This document shows positions 26,717 through 35,429 of a stretch of DNA of 64,000 nt, piece after piece. How positions within the stretch are numbered: the first letter of the stretch is position 1; the number at the start of each line of letters is the position of its first letter. The position numbers were made by a program, and so were the translations under genes. The stretch is taken from positions 124,001 to 188,000 of the forward strand of contig NZ_FOIK01000003.1 in assembly GCF_900111565.1 (NCBI RefSeq), written 5' to 3'. This DNA comes from Paenibacillus sp. NFR01 (GTDB lineage Bacteria > Bacillota > Bacilli > Paenibacillales > Paenibacillaceae). The notes under the pieces were generated by a model. It ran no database searches, was not told where the DNA came from, and saw only the letters and a program-made list of their open reading frames with translations.

Positions 26717-27142
26717 TTAGGCCTCCACGTAAGCCACGAGGGCCTTGTGTACGATGCTTTCCCAGCCGCCGTTCATAACTTCGCGGATGACGGTGTGCGG
26801 TTGGCCGAACTCGGTAAGCTTTGACGGATCCCAGCCGGAATGGATCAGGGTGAACTCGGTTTTGCCGTCTTCAAGCGTCTTCAGCTCAAACTGCAGATGC
26901 CAATCCTTGCCCCAGTCGAAACCAAGCGTATTCGGCGGGTCCAGCTCCGTGACCTTGGCCGGCGAGTCGCCGAAATTGCCGGCATGAAGGATGAATTCAT
27001 GTCCCAGAACCGGCTCGAAGGTGCTTGGCATCCACCAGGCGGCAATGCCTTCCGCCGTCGCTACGGCGTTCCACACTTTTTCAATCGGGGCGTTCAGGAC
27101 GACGGTCTTACGGATTGCGGGAATCGTTTCTTGCGTGCTCAT
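26717..27142 (-). CDS. SRPBCC/AHSA1-like protein paired with ArsR
   Basis: The ~141-residue protein has the AHSA1 pattern VVLNAPIEKVWNAVATAEG, IAAWWMP, and a C-terminal GGWESIVHKALVAYVE helix. The ATG at 27142 has CAGGAGGC 6 nt upstream; a TTG at 27160 lies before that site. It is the first gene of a two-gene operon with the ArsR-family regulator. ArsR-AHSA1 pairs are common in Firmicutes and Actinobacteria. The ligand is unknown. Confidence 0.87.
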   Translation of the reverse strand: MSTQETIPAIRKTVVLNAPIEKVWNAVATAEGIAAWWMPSTFEPVLGHEFILHAGNFGDSPAKVTELDPPNTLGFDWGKDWHLQFELKTLEDGKTEFTLIHSGWDPSKLTEFGQPHTVIREVMNGGWESIVHKALVAYVEA

Positions 27143-27161
27143 GGAAATGCCTCCTGTCAAA

Positions 27162-27217
27162 GTAACACCTTATGGTGTCGTGTTTAAATTGTAACACCTT
27201 TAGGTGATATATTGCAA
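27162..27217 (-). promoter_or_regulatory. Promoter with two tandem ArsR-type operators
   Basis: On the minus strand TTGCAA (27212-27217), 18 bp, TACAAT (27188-27193) forms a promoter. Two copies of a palindrome sit on it: ACACCTTATGGTGT within 27162-27178 and ACACCTTTAGGTGA within 27191-27207, each preceded by GTA, 29 bp apart. One lies between -35 and -10 and the other downstream of the start region, ideal for repression. Confidence 0.8.
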
Positions 27218-27431
27218 GCTTGTACATGGGGCATAGTTTTTCCAATTGCAGGCGAAAAATATGAGGAACCGATGACGGCAAAACGGTCGGCTCGGCTCTG
27301 AGTGGCTGGAGCGGCTCGGTTAAAGTCATGCTCCAAAGGCGAGTTTTGGCACAGACAGCCTGGCTATGGTTCTTTATACTGTAGGGGTTTTCGGAGAACA
27401 AATGCCTGCATACAAAGGAGAGATTGCGAAG

Positions 27432-27974
27432 ATGAACAATAAAATCCCGGTCATCGCCGGAGTTGCTGTGATCGCCCTGGCGGCGGGCATCATCTTTTGG
27501 CCCTCGGACAAGAAGGCGGATGGCCCGGAGCCGCTGGCGGACGGCCAGATCAAGCCGCTGGTGGAGGAATACAGCTCGCGCGCGAAGACGGCGGAATCGG
27601 CATCCATTGATTCGCATACATTGACGGTTACGTTATCGGGCAATCGCGTGACGACGTACGCCTTGCCGAAGGATGAATTTTTTGTATCGATCGCTCCTTA
27701 CATGAATCAGACGCATCCGTGCGCAACCCATAATTTGACCGGCTGCAAAGGCGAGCTGGCCGATGAGTCTTTTCAGGTCACGGTCACCGATGAGCAGGGA
27801 GAGGTTGTCGTGAACGATGAGCTGAAATCGCATCCTAACGGATTTATCGACCTGTGGCTGCCGCGGGAGAAGAACTACCATGTAAAAGTGGAGCGGGACG
27901 GCAAGCAGGCGGAGAGCGACATTTCGACCTTTGAAGACGACAACACTTGCATCACAACGATGAAGCTGGGATAA
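27432..27974 (+). CDS. CueP-family copper-binding lipoprotein-like protein
   Basis: The 180-residue protein has an N-terminal membrane anchor (IPVIAGVAVIALAAGIIFW) without a lipobox. CueP-type cysteines follow in HPCATHNLTGCKGEL and near the C-terminus in DNTCITTMKLG, as in periplasmic CueP, which holds copper and supplies a superoxide dismutase in Salmonella. The start follows AAAGGAGA with about a 9-nt gap. No copper exporter or CueR-like regulator is adjacent. In a Gram-positive it would face the outer side of the membrane; copper binding is inferred from the family. Confidence 0.78.
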   Translation: MNNKIPVIAGVAVIALAAGIIFWPSDKKADGPEPLADGQIKPLVEEYSSRAKTAESASIDSHTLTVTLSGNRVTTYALPKDEFFVSIAPYMNQTHPCATHNLTGCKGELADESFQVTVTDEQGEVVVNDELKSHPNGFIDLWLPREKNYHVKVERDGKQAESDISTFEDDNTCITTMKLG

Positions 27975-27980
27975 CAACGG

Positions 27981-28010
27981 AAAAACCACCCTTGCAAGGG
28001 TGGTTTTTTG
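27981..28010. terminator. Bidirectional terminator between cueP-like and LysR genes
   Basis: AACCACCC-TTGC-(A)GGGTGGTT hairpin with A-run before and six T after; suits both convergent genes. Confidence 0.9.
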
Positions 28011-28025
28011 CTGCCTGGCGATCCG

Positions 28026-28901
28026 TCAGATTTTCTGCAAAACCTCGATGAGGGCCTCAACGCTCCGTTTATTTTTCATAATCGGCGAAGTTACATACGA
28101 CAAGGTCCGCATAAAACGGTGCGGTTTCAGCTCGATCACCGCGAGCTCACCGTATGCGAGTTCCCGTTCGATGGCATGGCGTGACAGCAGCGACAGGCCC
28201 ATTCCCTGAATGACGCTTTCCTTGACCCCCTGATTGCTGCCGATTGTGAGCAGCGACTTAATCTTCAGCCCGTTGATCCGTATGAAGTGGTTGAAGTATT
28301 CCCTCGTTCCCGAACCCTCTTCCCGGGTAACCCAAGTCTGATCCTGCAACGCCGGCCAACCGGGATTTGGCCCAATTGGATGATGCGCTTTAGAGGCGAT
28401 AATGACCAGCTCATCCTCCATAAACGGCAGTACCGACAGCTCTTTGTCATGGGCAGGGCCTTCGATAAGGCCGATATCTACTTCCAACAGCCGGACCAGC
28501 CGCACGATTTCGTCCGTGTTTCCAATTTCCACCCGAAGATTCAATTGAGGATAAGCCTGCCGCAGCTTGGCCAGAAGGGCGGGCAAAAGATATTCGCCGA
28601 TGGTAAAACTGGCCCCCACCACCAGCTCTCCCTGCAAGGAGTGGCGCTGTGCCCAGAGTTCTTCCTTGGCCTGGTCGTACAGAAGCAGGATTTGTTTGGC
28701 CCGTTGATACAATAACTCGCCGCTGGGCGTAATCTGCACAAATTTGGGCGAACGAAGGAACAGTTGGGCTTGAAATTCGCTCTCCAGGTTTTTGATATGC
28801 AAACTTACGCTGGGCTGAGAGATGTGAAGCAGCTCGGAGGCTTTGGTAAAGTTTTGGGATTCGGCAAGCACAACAAATGTTCTTAACGCGTCATATTGCA
28901 T
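28026..28901 (-). CDS. LysR-family regulator, divergent from the YeiH gene
   Basis: The 291-residue protein has the LysR helix-turn-helix at 1-60 (FVVLAESQNFTKASELLHIS, QPSVSLHIKNLE) and a substrate-binding domain from about 90 (LVVGASFTIGEYLLPALLA). The sequence is of the CysL/YeiE-like branch. GGAG lies 7 nt before the ATG. It is divergent from a YeiH/UPF0324 gene, the usual arrangement for a LysR regulator and its target. Confidence 0.9.
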   Translation of the reverse strand: MQYDALRTFVVLAESQNFTKASELLHISQPSVSLHIKNLESEFQAQLFLRSPKFVQITPSGELLYQRAKQILLLYDQAKEELWAQRHSLQGELVVGASFTIGEYLLPALLAKLRQAYPQLNLRVEIGNTDEIVRLVRLLEVDIGLIEGPAHDKELSVLPFMEDELVIIASKAHHPIGPNPGWPALQDQTWVTREEGSGTREYFNHFIRINGLKIKSLLTIGSNQGVKESVIQGMGLSLLSRHAIERELAYGELAVIELKPHRFMRTLSYVTSPIMKNKRSVEALIEVLQKI

Positions 28902-29022
28902 ATGGGTCTCCGTTTATCATTAGTTTTTCTGATTATAACAATTAAACATATATATTTCACTAATCATTAGCGGCTGTTTATAGTGAAACCAGAAGAAAAA
29001 TTTCAATGGGAAGTGACCTGTG
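28902..29022. promoter_or_regulatory. Divergent control region with ATCATTAG repeats
   Basis: A perfect palindrome CTAATCATTAG lies at 28960-28970. ATCATTAG occurs at 28916-28923 and again at 28963-28970. The AT-rich stretch between probably carries both promoters. TAAT/ATTA-type dyads fit LysR binding. Confidence 0.55.
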
Positions 29023-30027
29023 ATGCGCAATATAAAGATTTACGGACCGGGAATTGCATTAACGTTAGGGCTTGCGGCGGTTGCAAAAGGCCTTTCATAT
29101 CTGCCTTTTATGTCAATCATGGGGCCGCTCGTGATCGCGATTACGCTGGGTATGGTGTGGCGGGCTGTTTGGGGAAACCAGGAGGCGCTTCAGCGGGGAG
29201 TCGCCTTTTCCGGCAAAAAGCTGCTGAGGGCGGGCATTGTCCTTTTGGGAGCAAGGCTGAATCTGGCAGATATCTACCGCGCCGGGTTCGGCGTATTTAT
29301 GGCGGCGGTGCTCGATCTGACGTTTGCGCTTGCCGTAGTTTACGGCTTGACCCGCCTGTTTCACGTAGACCGCAAGCTTGGACTGCTCACGGCATGCGGC
29401 ACGGCGATATGCGGCGCGGCGGCCGTCGTGGCCATTGCCCCGCAAATCGAAGCGGATGAGGAGGAAACCGCAGTCGGCGCGGCGACGGTGGCAGTGCTCG
29501 GGACCCTTTTTACCATGGTGTACACGGCACTGTATGCGGTAATGGACTTGTCGCCGCGTGGCTACGGAATATGGGCCGGAGGAACGCTGCATGAAATTGC
29601 CCATGTGGTCGCTGCGGCGGCTGTCGGAGGAGAGAAGGCGGTAGACGTCGCGGTCATCGTTAAGCTCACGCGGGTCGCGCTGCTGGTTCCGGTCTCGCTG
29701 ATTGCGGGAGCCATGTACCGTAAAAAGGCGAAGCCCGGGCACAGCGAGGGGGGCCGATCGTTCCTGGCCACGTTGCCTTGGTTTATTCTCGGTTTTCTGG
29801 CGGTAAGCGGGTGCGTGACTCTAGGCGCCATTCCCGCAGCCTGGACGCCTTGGCTTGTGAATGCCGCTTATCTCCTGCTTGGTATGGCTATGGCAGGCTT
29901 GGGATTGGGCGTGGAATTCAAAGCTTTTCGCCGTAAGGGAATGAGGGCATTCTCCGCCGGTCTGATCGGTTCACTCCTGCTATCGGCTGCAGGCTACGGC
30001 CTGGTCTTGGTGCTGCATCTTGGTTAA
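29023..30027 (+). CDS. YeiH/UPF0324 family membrane protein
   Basis: The ~334-residue protein has about ten hydrophobic segments and conserved UPF0324 stretches: LLRAGIVLLGARLNLADI, TACGTAICGAAAVVAIAP, GGTLHEIAHVVAAA and VNAAYLLLGMAMAGLGLGVE. Members are proposed anion (sulfite/sulfate-type) exporters, but this is not settled. The start is ATG at 29023 with a GTG one codon before; the ribosome binding site is weak (GGGAAGTGA). The LysR gene alongside is its likely regulator. Confidence 0.87.
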   Translation: MRNIKIYGPGIALTLGLAAVAKGLSYLPFMSIMGPLVIAITLGMVWRAVWGNQEALQRGVAFSGKKLLRAGIVLLGARLNLADIYRAGFGVFMAAVLDLTFALAVVYGLTRLFHVDRKLGLLTACGTAICGAAAVVAIAPQIEADEEETAVGAATVAVLGTLFTMVYTALYAVMDLSPRGYGIWAGGTLHEIAHVVAAAAVGGEKAVDVAVIVKLTRVALLVPVSLIAGAMYRKKAKPGHSEGGRSFLATLPWFILGFLAVSGCVTLGAIPAAWTPWLVNAAYLLLGMAMAGLGLGVEFKAFRRKGMRAFSAGLIGSLLLSAAGYGLVLVLHLG

Positions 30028-30062
30028 GCAGAGCAGCCTTAATGCGGAAGTCAGGATGAGTT

Positions 30063-30503
30063 TTAGTCCCCGGCGTCGAACAAAACTTTGCCGGCCAGGC
30101 GGGTCAGCTGCGAACGTTCGGCTTCGTTCAAATGCTTGAGCGCTGCTTCCACCTGCTGCTCGATTTCGGCGCCGGCAGTCTCAACCAGCCGGCGGCCTTC
30201 CGCAGTGATTCTGACGCTGATGGCGCGGCGGTCGTTAGGGGAAGGGATACGCTCCACCAGGCCGCGGCGCTCCGCCCGGTCTACCAGTCCGGTGATACTG
30301 GATTTATCAAGCTTCAAGTGCTGCGCCAGCTGCTGCATGCCAGGCTCACGGTCGCGCACGATGCCGAGCAGCCGGACCTGGATAATAGACAGATCGTATT
30401 CAGCTCCCACCCTCCCGAGTATGCCTTGAATCAGGAAGGAGAGCTGAACCACCCCGTCGATTAGGGAAAGTTCGCCGGACGGATGGAAAAGATCATTTTG
30501 CAC
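30063..30503 (-). CDS. MarR-family transcriptional regulator
   Basis: The 146-residue winged-helix protein has the MarR pattern: VRDREPGMQQLAQHLKLDKS, SITGLVDRAERRGLVERI, NDRRAISVRITAEGRRL. It starts with GTG after GGAG. It is divergent from an oxidoreductase gene whose promoter carries two near-identical 21-bp palindromes. Repression of that gene, relieved by an aromatic or oxidising ligand, is the likely role by family analogy. Confidence 0.9.
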   Translation of the reverse strand: MQNDLFHPSGELSLIDGVVQLSFLIQGILGRVGAEYDLSIIQVRLLGIVRDREPGMQQLAQHLKLDKSSITGLVDRAERRGLVERIPSPNDRRAISVRITAEGRRLVETAGAEIEQQVEAALKHLNEAERSQLTRLAGKVLFDAGD

Positions 30504-30587
30504 AAGGACTCACTCCGAATGATAGGGTTGGGACACGGGAGCGATGGCTTCCGCGCCTGATTTTGATCTATTGTACCATATTTACCG

Positions 30588-30635
30588 TTGACTTAGTACG
30601 TGAAACAAACTATATTAGTTGGTGACACAAACTAA
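30588..30635 (+). promoter_or_regulatory. Promoter with two tandem MarR-type operators
   Basis: TTGACT (30588-30593), 17 bp, TATATT (30611-30616) is a good SigA promoter. Two related 21-bp dyads cover it: 30593-30613 and 30615-30635, identical at 17 of 21 positions and 22 bp apart. The downstream copy is nearly perfect (arms TTAGTT and AACTAA around GTG-A-CAC). Confidence 0.82.
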
Positions 30636-30666
30636 TTTCGCCGAAACGGAAATGGAGGTCAATAAA

Positions 30667-31629
30667 ATGAAGGCTGCCGTAGTACATTCCTTTGATCAAG
30701 CGCCGAAATTTGAAGATTTTGAGGGGCTTCCCGAACCCTCGGGGAACCATGAAGCCGTCGCCGAGGTGCTTGCCGCCGGCTTGTATCACCGCGTCCGCTC
30801 GCAGGCGGAGGGTACCCACTATACGAGCACGGGCCGGCTGCCGCTGATTCCGGGCATCGACGGCGTGGGACAACTGCCGGATGGGCGCAGAGTTTACTTC
30901 GTAGCGCCCGATACGCCGTACGGCACGTTTGCCGAACGCACAATCGTCGACCTGCGCCGCTGCGTCCCGCTGCCGGAAGGCGCTGATCCGGTGCTCATCG
31001 CTGCGGCGATGAATCCGGCGATGTCCGCCTGGGTAGCGCTGCGCCGCCGGATTGCCTTCCAGCCCGGGCAGAAGGTGCTGGTGCTCGGAGCGACGGGCCA
31101 TTCCGGGCAGATGGCGGTGCAAATCGCCAAGCTGCTCGGCGCCGGCGAGGTGATCGCCGCCGGCCGCGACGAAGCGCGGCTCGCCCGGCTGGCGGATCTG
31201 GGCGCCGACAAGGCGATCTCCATTGCCGGCGACCCGCAGGCCGCCGCGGACCGGCTGGGCGAAGCCGCGGCCGAAGTCGACGTCGTCGTCGACTATTTAT
31301 GGGGCCTGCCGGCGGAGCTGACGATGGTGCCGCTGCTGACCCGGCGGGCGGACCGCAGCCGCCCGCTTACATGGGTCCAGATCGGCTCCATCGCGGGCAA
31401 TACCGCCGCGGTGCCTTCCGCGGCGCTCCGATCGGCCAACTTTCAGATCGTTGGCAGCGGCCAGGGCTCTGTCTCGACGGCAGGGTATCTCGCCGAATTC
31501 CCGGCATTAATTGAGGCCATTGCCGCGGGGCAGCTTACAGTAGCCGCCGCCGCGCATCCGCTGTCGCGCGTGGAGGAATTGTGGAAGGCGCCGGCAGAAG
31601 GAGCGGACCGCATCGTCTTTGTGCCCTGA
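30667..31629 (+). CDS. MDR-family quinone oxidoreductase/alcohol dehydrogenase-like
   Basis: The 320-residue protein has a GroES-like N-terminal half (EVLAAGLYHRVRSQAEGTHY, LPLIPGIDGVGQLPDG) and a Rossmann half with VLVLGATGHSGQMAVQIAKL near 138. Catalytic-zinc ligands are not evident, so it resembles the zinc-independent quinone reductase branch. The ATG at 30667 follows GGAGGTCAATAAA. The GC content is unusually high between 30.9 and 31.5 kb. Control by the divergent MarR protein is strongly suggested by the operators. Confidence 0.87.
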   Translation: MKAAVVHSFDQAPKFEDFEGLPEPSGNHEAVAEVLAAGLYHRVRSQAEGTHYTSTGRLPLIPGIDGVGQLPDGRRVYFVAPDTPYGTFAERTIVDLRRCVPLPEGADPVLIAAAMNPAMSAWVALRRRIAFQPGQKVLVLGATGHSGQMAVQIAKLLGAGEVIAAGRDEARLARLADLGADKAISIAGDPQAAADRLGEAAAEVDVVVDYLWGLPAELTMVPLLTRRADRSRPLTWVQIGSIAGNTAAVPSAALRSANFQIVGSGQGSVSTAGYLAEFPALIEAIAAGQLTVAAAAHPLSRVEELWKAPAEGADRIVFVP

Positions 31630-31734
31630 TTTTGGCTGAATTCGATTTCTGCCAGCACCCGGCCGAGCGAATCCCGAACCCAAAGCATGGTATAATGGCA
31701 GGGATTGGACATTGGCCAGGCAGGAGGGAATCGG

Positions 31735-32406
31735 ATGTTTCGCATCCTGATGATCGAAGACGACGACAAAATACGCACGATTGTGGCCGGTGCGCTGCGC
31801 AAATGGCAGTTTGAAGTGATCGAGGCCGCTGCCTTCGACAATTTATTGGCCGAATTCGAAGCGGCGCAGCCCCATCTCGTGCTGCTCGACATCAATCTGC
31901 CGGTGTTCGACGGCTTTTACTGGTGCCAGCAGATTCGCAGTGTCTCGAAGGTGCCGATTATTTTTCTGTCTTCCCGCAACCAAAACATGGATGTCATTAT
32001 GGCGATCAATATGGGCGGGGACGACTTTATCCAGAAACCGTTCGATCTGGGAGTGCTGGTGGCGAAGGTGAATGCGCTGTTGCGGCGTAATTATACCTAC
32101 CAGGAGGACCATCTGCAGCTCAGCCACCGCCAGCTTGTGCTGCATCTATCCAATTCCACGGTTCAGTATCAAGGCCAGACCGCCGAATTGTCCCGGAACG
32201 AATCGCTGATCATGCAGACCCTGCTGCGGAATATCGGGCGGATTGTCTCGCGGGACGAGCTGATGCAGGCATTATGGAACGACGAGCAGTTTGTCGACGA
32301 CAATACGCTGACCGTGAACGTGAACCGGCTGCGGCGCAGAATCGCGGCGCTCGGGCTGGATGATTTTATCGCCACCCGTAAAGGAATGGGGTATATCCTC
32401 GAATGA
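31735..32406 (+). CDS. BceR-like response regulator (OmpR family)
   Basis: The receiver has acidic IEDDD at 7-11, phospho-acceptor D52 in LVLLDINLP and K in IQKPFD. A winged-helix output domain follows (LSRNESLIMQTLL, NTLTVNVNRLRRRI, TRKGMGYILE). The ATG at 31735 has AGGAGGG upstream, and a TATAAT at 31691-31696 may be its -10. It overlaps the kinase gene by 4 nt. With the intramembrane kinase and the convergent BceAB-like transporter this is a peptide-antibiotic response system. The target site is probably the dyad at 36259. Confidence 0.92.
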   Translation: MFRILMIEDDDKIRTIVAGALRKWQFEVIEAAAFDNLLAEFEAAQPHLVLLDINLPVFDGFYWCQQIRSVSKVPIIFLSSRNQNMDVIMAINMGGDDFIQKPFDLGVLVAKVNALLRRNYTYQEDHLQLSHRQLVLHLSNSTVQYQGQTAELSRNESLIMQTLLRNIGRIVSRDELMQALWNDEQFVDDNTLTVNVNRLRRRIAALGLDDFIATRKGMGYILE

Positions 32407-33386
32407 GCTTCCGGCGATTTTTGAAATATGAGCGTCCTTACCTTATCCTGACGGGGGCGGTGTTCCTGACCACCATCCTGGTGTTCTGGACCGATCCGGG
32501 AACCCGGCTGCACCGGCAGACGCTGCTGTATGCGCTGGCGTTGGCGGGTTTTGTGGTCTTTGCTTTTTTCGTGTACCGGTATCAAAAGGTGCTGTATGCG
32601 GTACGGCATCCCGGGCCGGAGGAAGCGGAGCCGCTGTCGCTGGAAGCCGAGGCGGTCCGCGAAGCGCTCGATGCCGCGCAGATCGCCCATATCCGCGCGC
32701 TGAACGAAGTCCAGGCGAAGCAGAAGGAACATTATGATTTCATCGTCTCCTGGTTTCACGAGATCAAGACCCCGATCTCCGTGCTGCGGCTGATGCAGCA
32801 GACCGAAATGGATCCCCGCGGCATCGAAGAGGAAGTGTCCCGCATTGAGCATTACGTCGATCAGGCGCTCTATTATGCCAAGCTCGACAGCTTCAATCAG
32901 GATTATGAGTTGGTGAATTGCGATGTGGAGCCGCTGGTGCGCGAGGCGGTCAAAGCGCACGCCAAGACGTTTATCGCGCGAAGGGTGAAGCTCCGGCTGG
33001 AGCTTTCGCCGACGGTCGTCCAAAGCGATCCGAAATGGCTGCTGTTCATTGTGAACCAGCTGCTCTCCAACAGCTTGAAATATACCTCAGAAGCCGGGGA
33101 GATTACGTTGTCTTCGCATGAAACGGCGGAGGAGAGGTTGCTTACCGTCCGCGACAATGGCATCGGAATCGAAGCGAGGGATATGCCGCGCGTGTTCAAC
33201 CGCGGGTTTACCGGGGCGGGCGGACGCAGCCATGCGAAATCGACGGGAATGGGCTTGTATCTGGCCCAGGAGCTGTCGAAGAAGCTGGGGCACTATCTGA
33301 CCTGCGAGTCGGCGGTCGGGCAGTTTACGGAATTTACCGTTCATTTTCCTAAGCACCATGATCCCTATTGGGAGACGGTACGGTAA
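32403..33386 (+). CDS. BceS-like intramembrane-sensing histidine kinase
   Basis: The 327-residue kinase has two membrane helices (about 13-29 and 41-59) joined by only ~11 extracellular residues, the mark of intramembrane-sensing kinases. The H-box is FIVSWFHEIKTPISVLRLM with H119; N, G1 and G2 boxes follow (NQLLSNSLKY, RDNGIGIEARD, STGMGLYLAQEL). Such kinases do not sense the peptide themselves but read the activity of their BceAB transporter. That transporter is encoded convergently at 33459-36172. Confidence 0.92.
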   Translation: MSFRRFLKYERPYLILTGAVFLTTILVFWTDPGTRLHRQTLLYALALAGFVVFAFFVYRYQKVLYAVRHPGPEEAEPLSLEAEAVREALDAAQIAHIRALNEVQAKQKEHYDFIVSWFHEIKTPISVLRLMQQTEMDPRGIEEEVSRIEHYVDQALYYAKLDSFNQDYELVNCDVEPLVREAVKAHAKTFIARRVKLRLELSPTVVQSDPKWLLFIVNQLLSNSLKYTSEAGEITLSSHETAEERLLTVRDNGIGIEARDMPRVFNRGFTGAGGRSHAKSTGMGLYLAQELSKKLGHYLTCESAVGQFTEFTVHFPKHHDPYWETVR

Positions 33387-33407
33387 AGCCCGCCCTATTT
33401 GAATAGA

Positions 33408-33443
33408 AACGGCCCGGAAGGCTTATCGCCTGTCCGGGCCGTT
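33408..33443. terminator. Bidirectional terminator between bceS-like and bceB-like genes
   Basis: AACGGCCCGGA (33408-33418) and TCCGGGCCGTT (33433-33443) form an 11-bp stem; the minus-strand exit (TTTCTATTC) is more T-rich than the plus one. Confidence 0.8.
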
Positions 33444-33458
33444 GTTACTCCGGGAAGC

Positions 33459-35429
33459 TTAAGCTTCCCGGCTGATGATTTTATAATAGAGATTCGCCGA
33501 AGAGAGGTAGAGCAGCAAATAAACGAGAAAGTACACCCCGATGATACCCCACGTAATGCCCGGCAGTTCGGGGAAATCGCTCACCGACTCCAGAATATAC
33601 GCCTTGATGATCGACCAGCTGTACAACACCGCCAGCACCAGTGGCGGCAGAAAGACAAACAGCAGCTGCTTGCGGATCACATTTTTGATCTGCCGGTTGT
33701 CGACGCCGATCTTGCGCAGGATGCCGTACTGCCAGCGTTCCTCGGTCGCTTCACGCAGCTGTTTGAAATAAATGACGCTGGCCAGCGCAAATGTGGCGAT
33801 CAGGGCCAGAAAGCCGCTGCTGAACAGCATCAGCGCCGAGCCTTCGATCTGTTTGGAGTAGACGTCGGCGAACGAAGAGTAATAGGCGTCCGGCGTCTGC
33901 TTCACGATGGCGTATACCTCGGCGGACAGCGCATCGGCCGTTTTGGCGTTTTCCAGCCCGTAAATTTCGAAGGTCCTGATCTCGGCTCCGCCGCGCAGAC
34001 GCTCATAGGCTTCGTCGGAAACGACAAACACCGCCGGTTTCGTATCCATGGACGTCTCCGGGTTGGTCGACCAGCCGAGATAGGCATAATCTTTCTTTTC
34101 GCCGAGCTTGAACGTGGTCTCTGTACCTGACCCCGTCTTTACCGTAAAATCCGGCGTCTCCCCGGGCGCAAAAGCCTTCGGGAAATCAGAGCCCTGCGAC
34201 AACGCCGCCGCCTCGTTCCCCGCCAACGCTACCCTTTGATTGTCGCCCCGCAGATCCGCAAGCGCATTAAACTCTTTTTCCGGCACCAGCAGCAGACCCT
34301 CTGAGAAATATTCAGGGTTGTCGAACGCGGCCTCCATCCCCGTTACCGCCGAGGCCGCCAGCGCCTCCTGCGTCAGATGATAACGCGCGGGATGCTCCGA
34401 GCCGTTAATCAGGGCATCAATCCGCGCGTTCGTGCCGGAATCCAGCGACTGAAAGGCGATGTCGTTCGGGATATTTCGTCCGACGGCTTCAAATTGCACC
34501 TTGTAGTTGATCGTCATAAAGCACATCAGCATCATAATGAGCGCGCCGAACAGCGTAATAAACGATAGATTGAGCGTGTTGCCGCGGATTTGGAAACGCA
34601 GCGACGAGGTCCACAGGACGGTATTGCCTTCATGGTACGTCCGGCGCCGCGCAATCCGCTGCAGCAGCCAGCCCGCGAATTGGCGGAAGAACAGGTAGGT
34701 TCCGGCAATAATGCCGACGGCGGTAGCGATCAGGCTTGCGGTAGCGTAATCCTGCCAGACGGCGGATCCTTTGCCGCTGTAGATCAGCGTGAAGGCCAGC
34801 GCCAGCAGCAGCACGGCGAGAATCGCCCAGAAGGCGGAGACGCGCACCGGCTTGTCGGCTTTCGTTTTGGCATGGAACAGCTCGGTCAGCTGCAGCCGGT
34901 TCACCATGAAATAGCTCTGCACGCTGATGATCAGCGCCAGCAGGAAGAACAGTCCGGCCGTCGATGCGATCGCCTCTACCGGAAAAGACAGCGCCACCGT
35001 CTGGTTGTATTCCATCATGTTCATCAGCAGCATGCCGAACAGCTTGGAGAGCAGCCCGCCCAGCAGCACCCCCGCCACGAGCGAGACGGCGCAGATCGCC
35101 AAGGTCTCCAGGAACACCATCCGCACAACCTGCCTTTCCGACAAGCCGTACAGCAGATACATCCCGAACTCTTTTTTCCGCTGGCGCATAAAGAACGAAT
35201 TGGCATACAGGATGAAGAAAATGATGAACAAAAATACCGCGACCGAAGCGATCGCCGCCCCTGTCTGGAAATTCGCCCGGTTCTGCAGCGCCTCCAGCAC
35301 GTCCTTATTGAACATCAGCGCGGAAAAGGTGTATTGGACGATAACGCCGGCCACCAGCGAGAACAAATATACGCTGTACAGCCGGAAGTTGCGTTTGATG
35401 TTCCGCAGTGTCAGCTCCGTCAAACTCAT
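33459..35429 (-). CDS. BceB-like ABC transporter permease
   Basis: The 656-residue FtsX-type permease starts with LTELTLRNIKRNFRLYSVYLF, typical of BceB. About ten membrane helices can be seen, four before a large extracellular loop (about residues 310-525) and the rest after. The loop is the region that binds peptide antibiotics or lipid II cycle intermediates in this family. The start overlaps the ATPase gene stop by 4 nt. Length and layout are normal. Role: target protection against bacitracin-like or lantibiotic peptides, and signalling to the kinase. Confidence 0.92.
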   Translation of the reverse strand: MSLTELTLRNIKRNFRLYSVYLFSLVAGVIVQYTFSALMFNKDVLEALQNRANFQTGAAIASVAVFLFIIFFILYANSFFMRQRKKEFGMYLLYGLSERQVVRMVFLETLAICAVSLVAGVLLGGLLSKLFGMLLMNMMEYNQTVALSFPVEAIASTAGLFFLLALIISVQSYFMVNRLQLTELFHAKTKADKPVRVSAFWAILAVLLLALAFTLIYSGKGSAVWQDYATASLIATAVGIIAGTYLFFRQFAGWLLQRIARRRTYHEGNTVLWTSSLRFQIRGNTLNLSFITLFGALIMMLMCFMTINYKVQFEAVGRNIPNDIAFQSLDSGTNARIDALINGSEHPARYHLTQEALAASAVTGMEAAFDNPEYFSEGLLLVPEKEFNALADLRGDNQRVALAGNEAAALSQGSDFPKAFAPGETPDFTVKTGSGTETTFKLGEKKDYAYLGWSTNPETSMDTKPAVFVVSDEAYERLRGGAEIRTFEIYGLENAKTADALSAEVYAIVKQTPDAYYSSFADVYSKQIEGSALMLFSSGFLALIATFALASVIYFKQLREATEERWQYGILRKIGVDNRQIKNVIRKQLLFVFLPPLVLAVLYSWSIIKAYILESVSDFPELPGITWGIIGVYFLVYLLLYLSSANLYYKIISREA

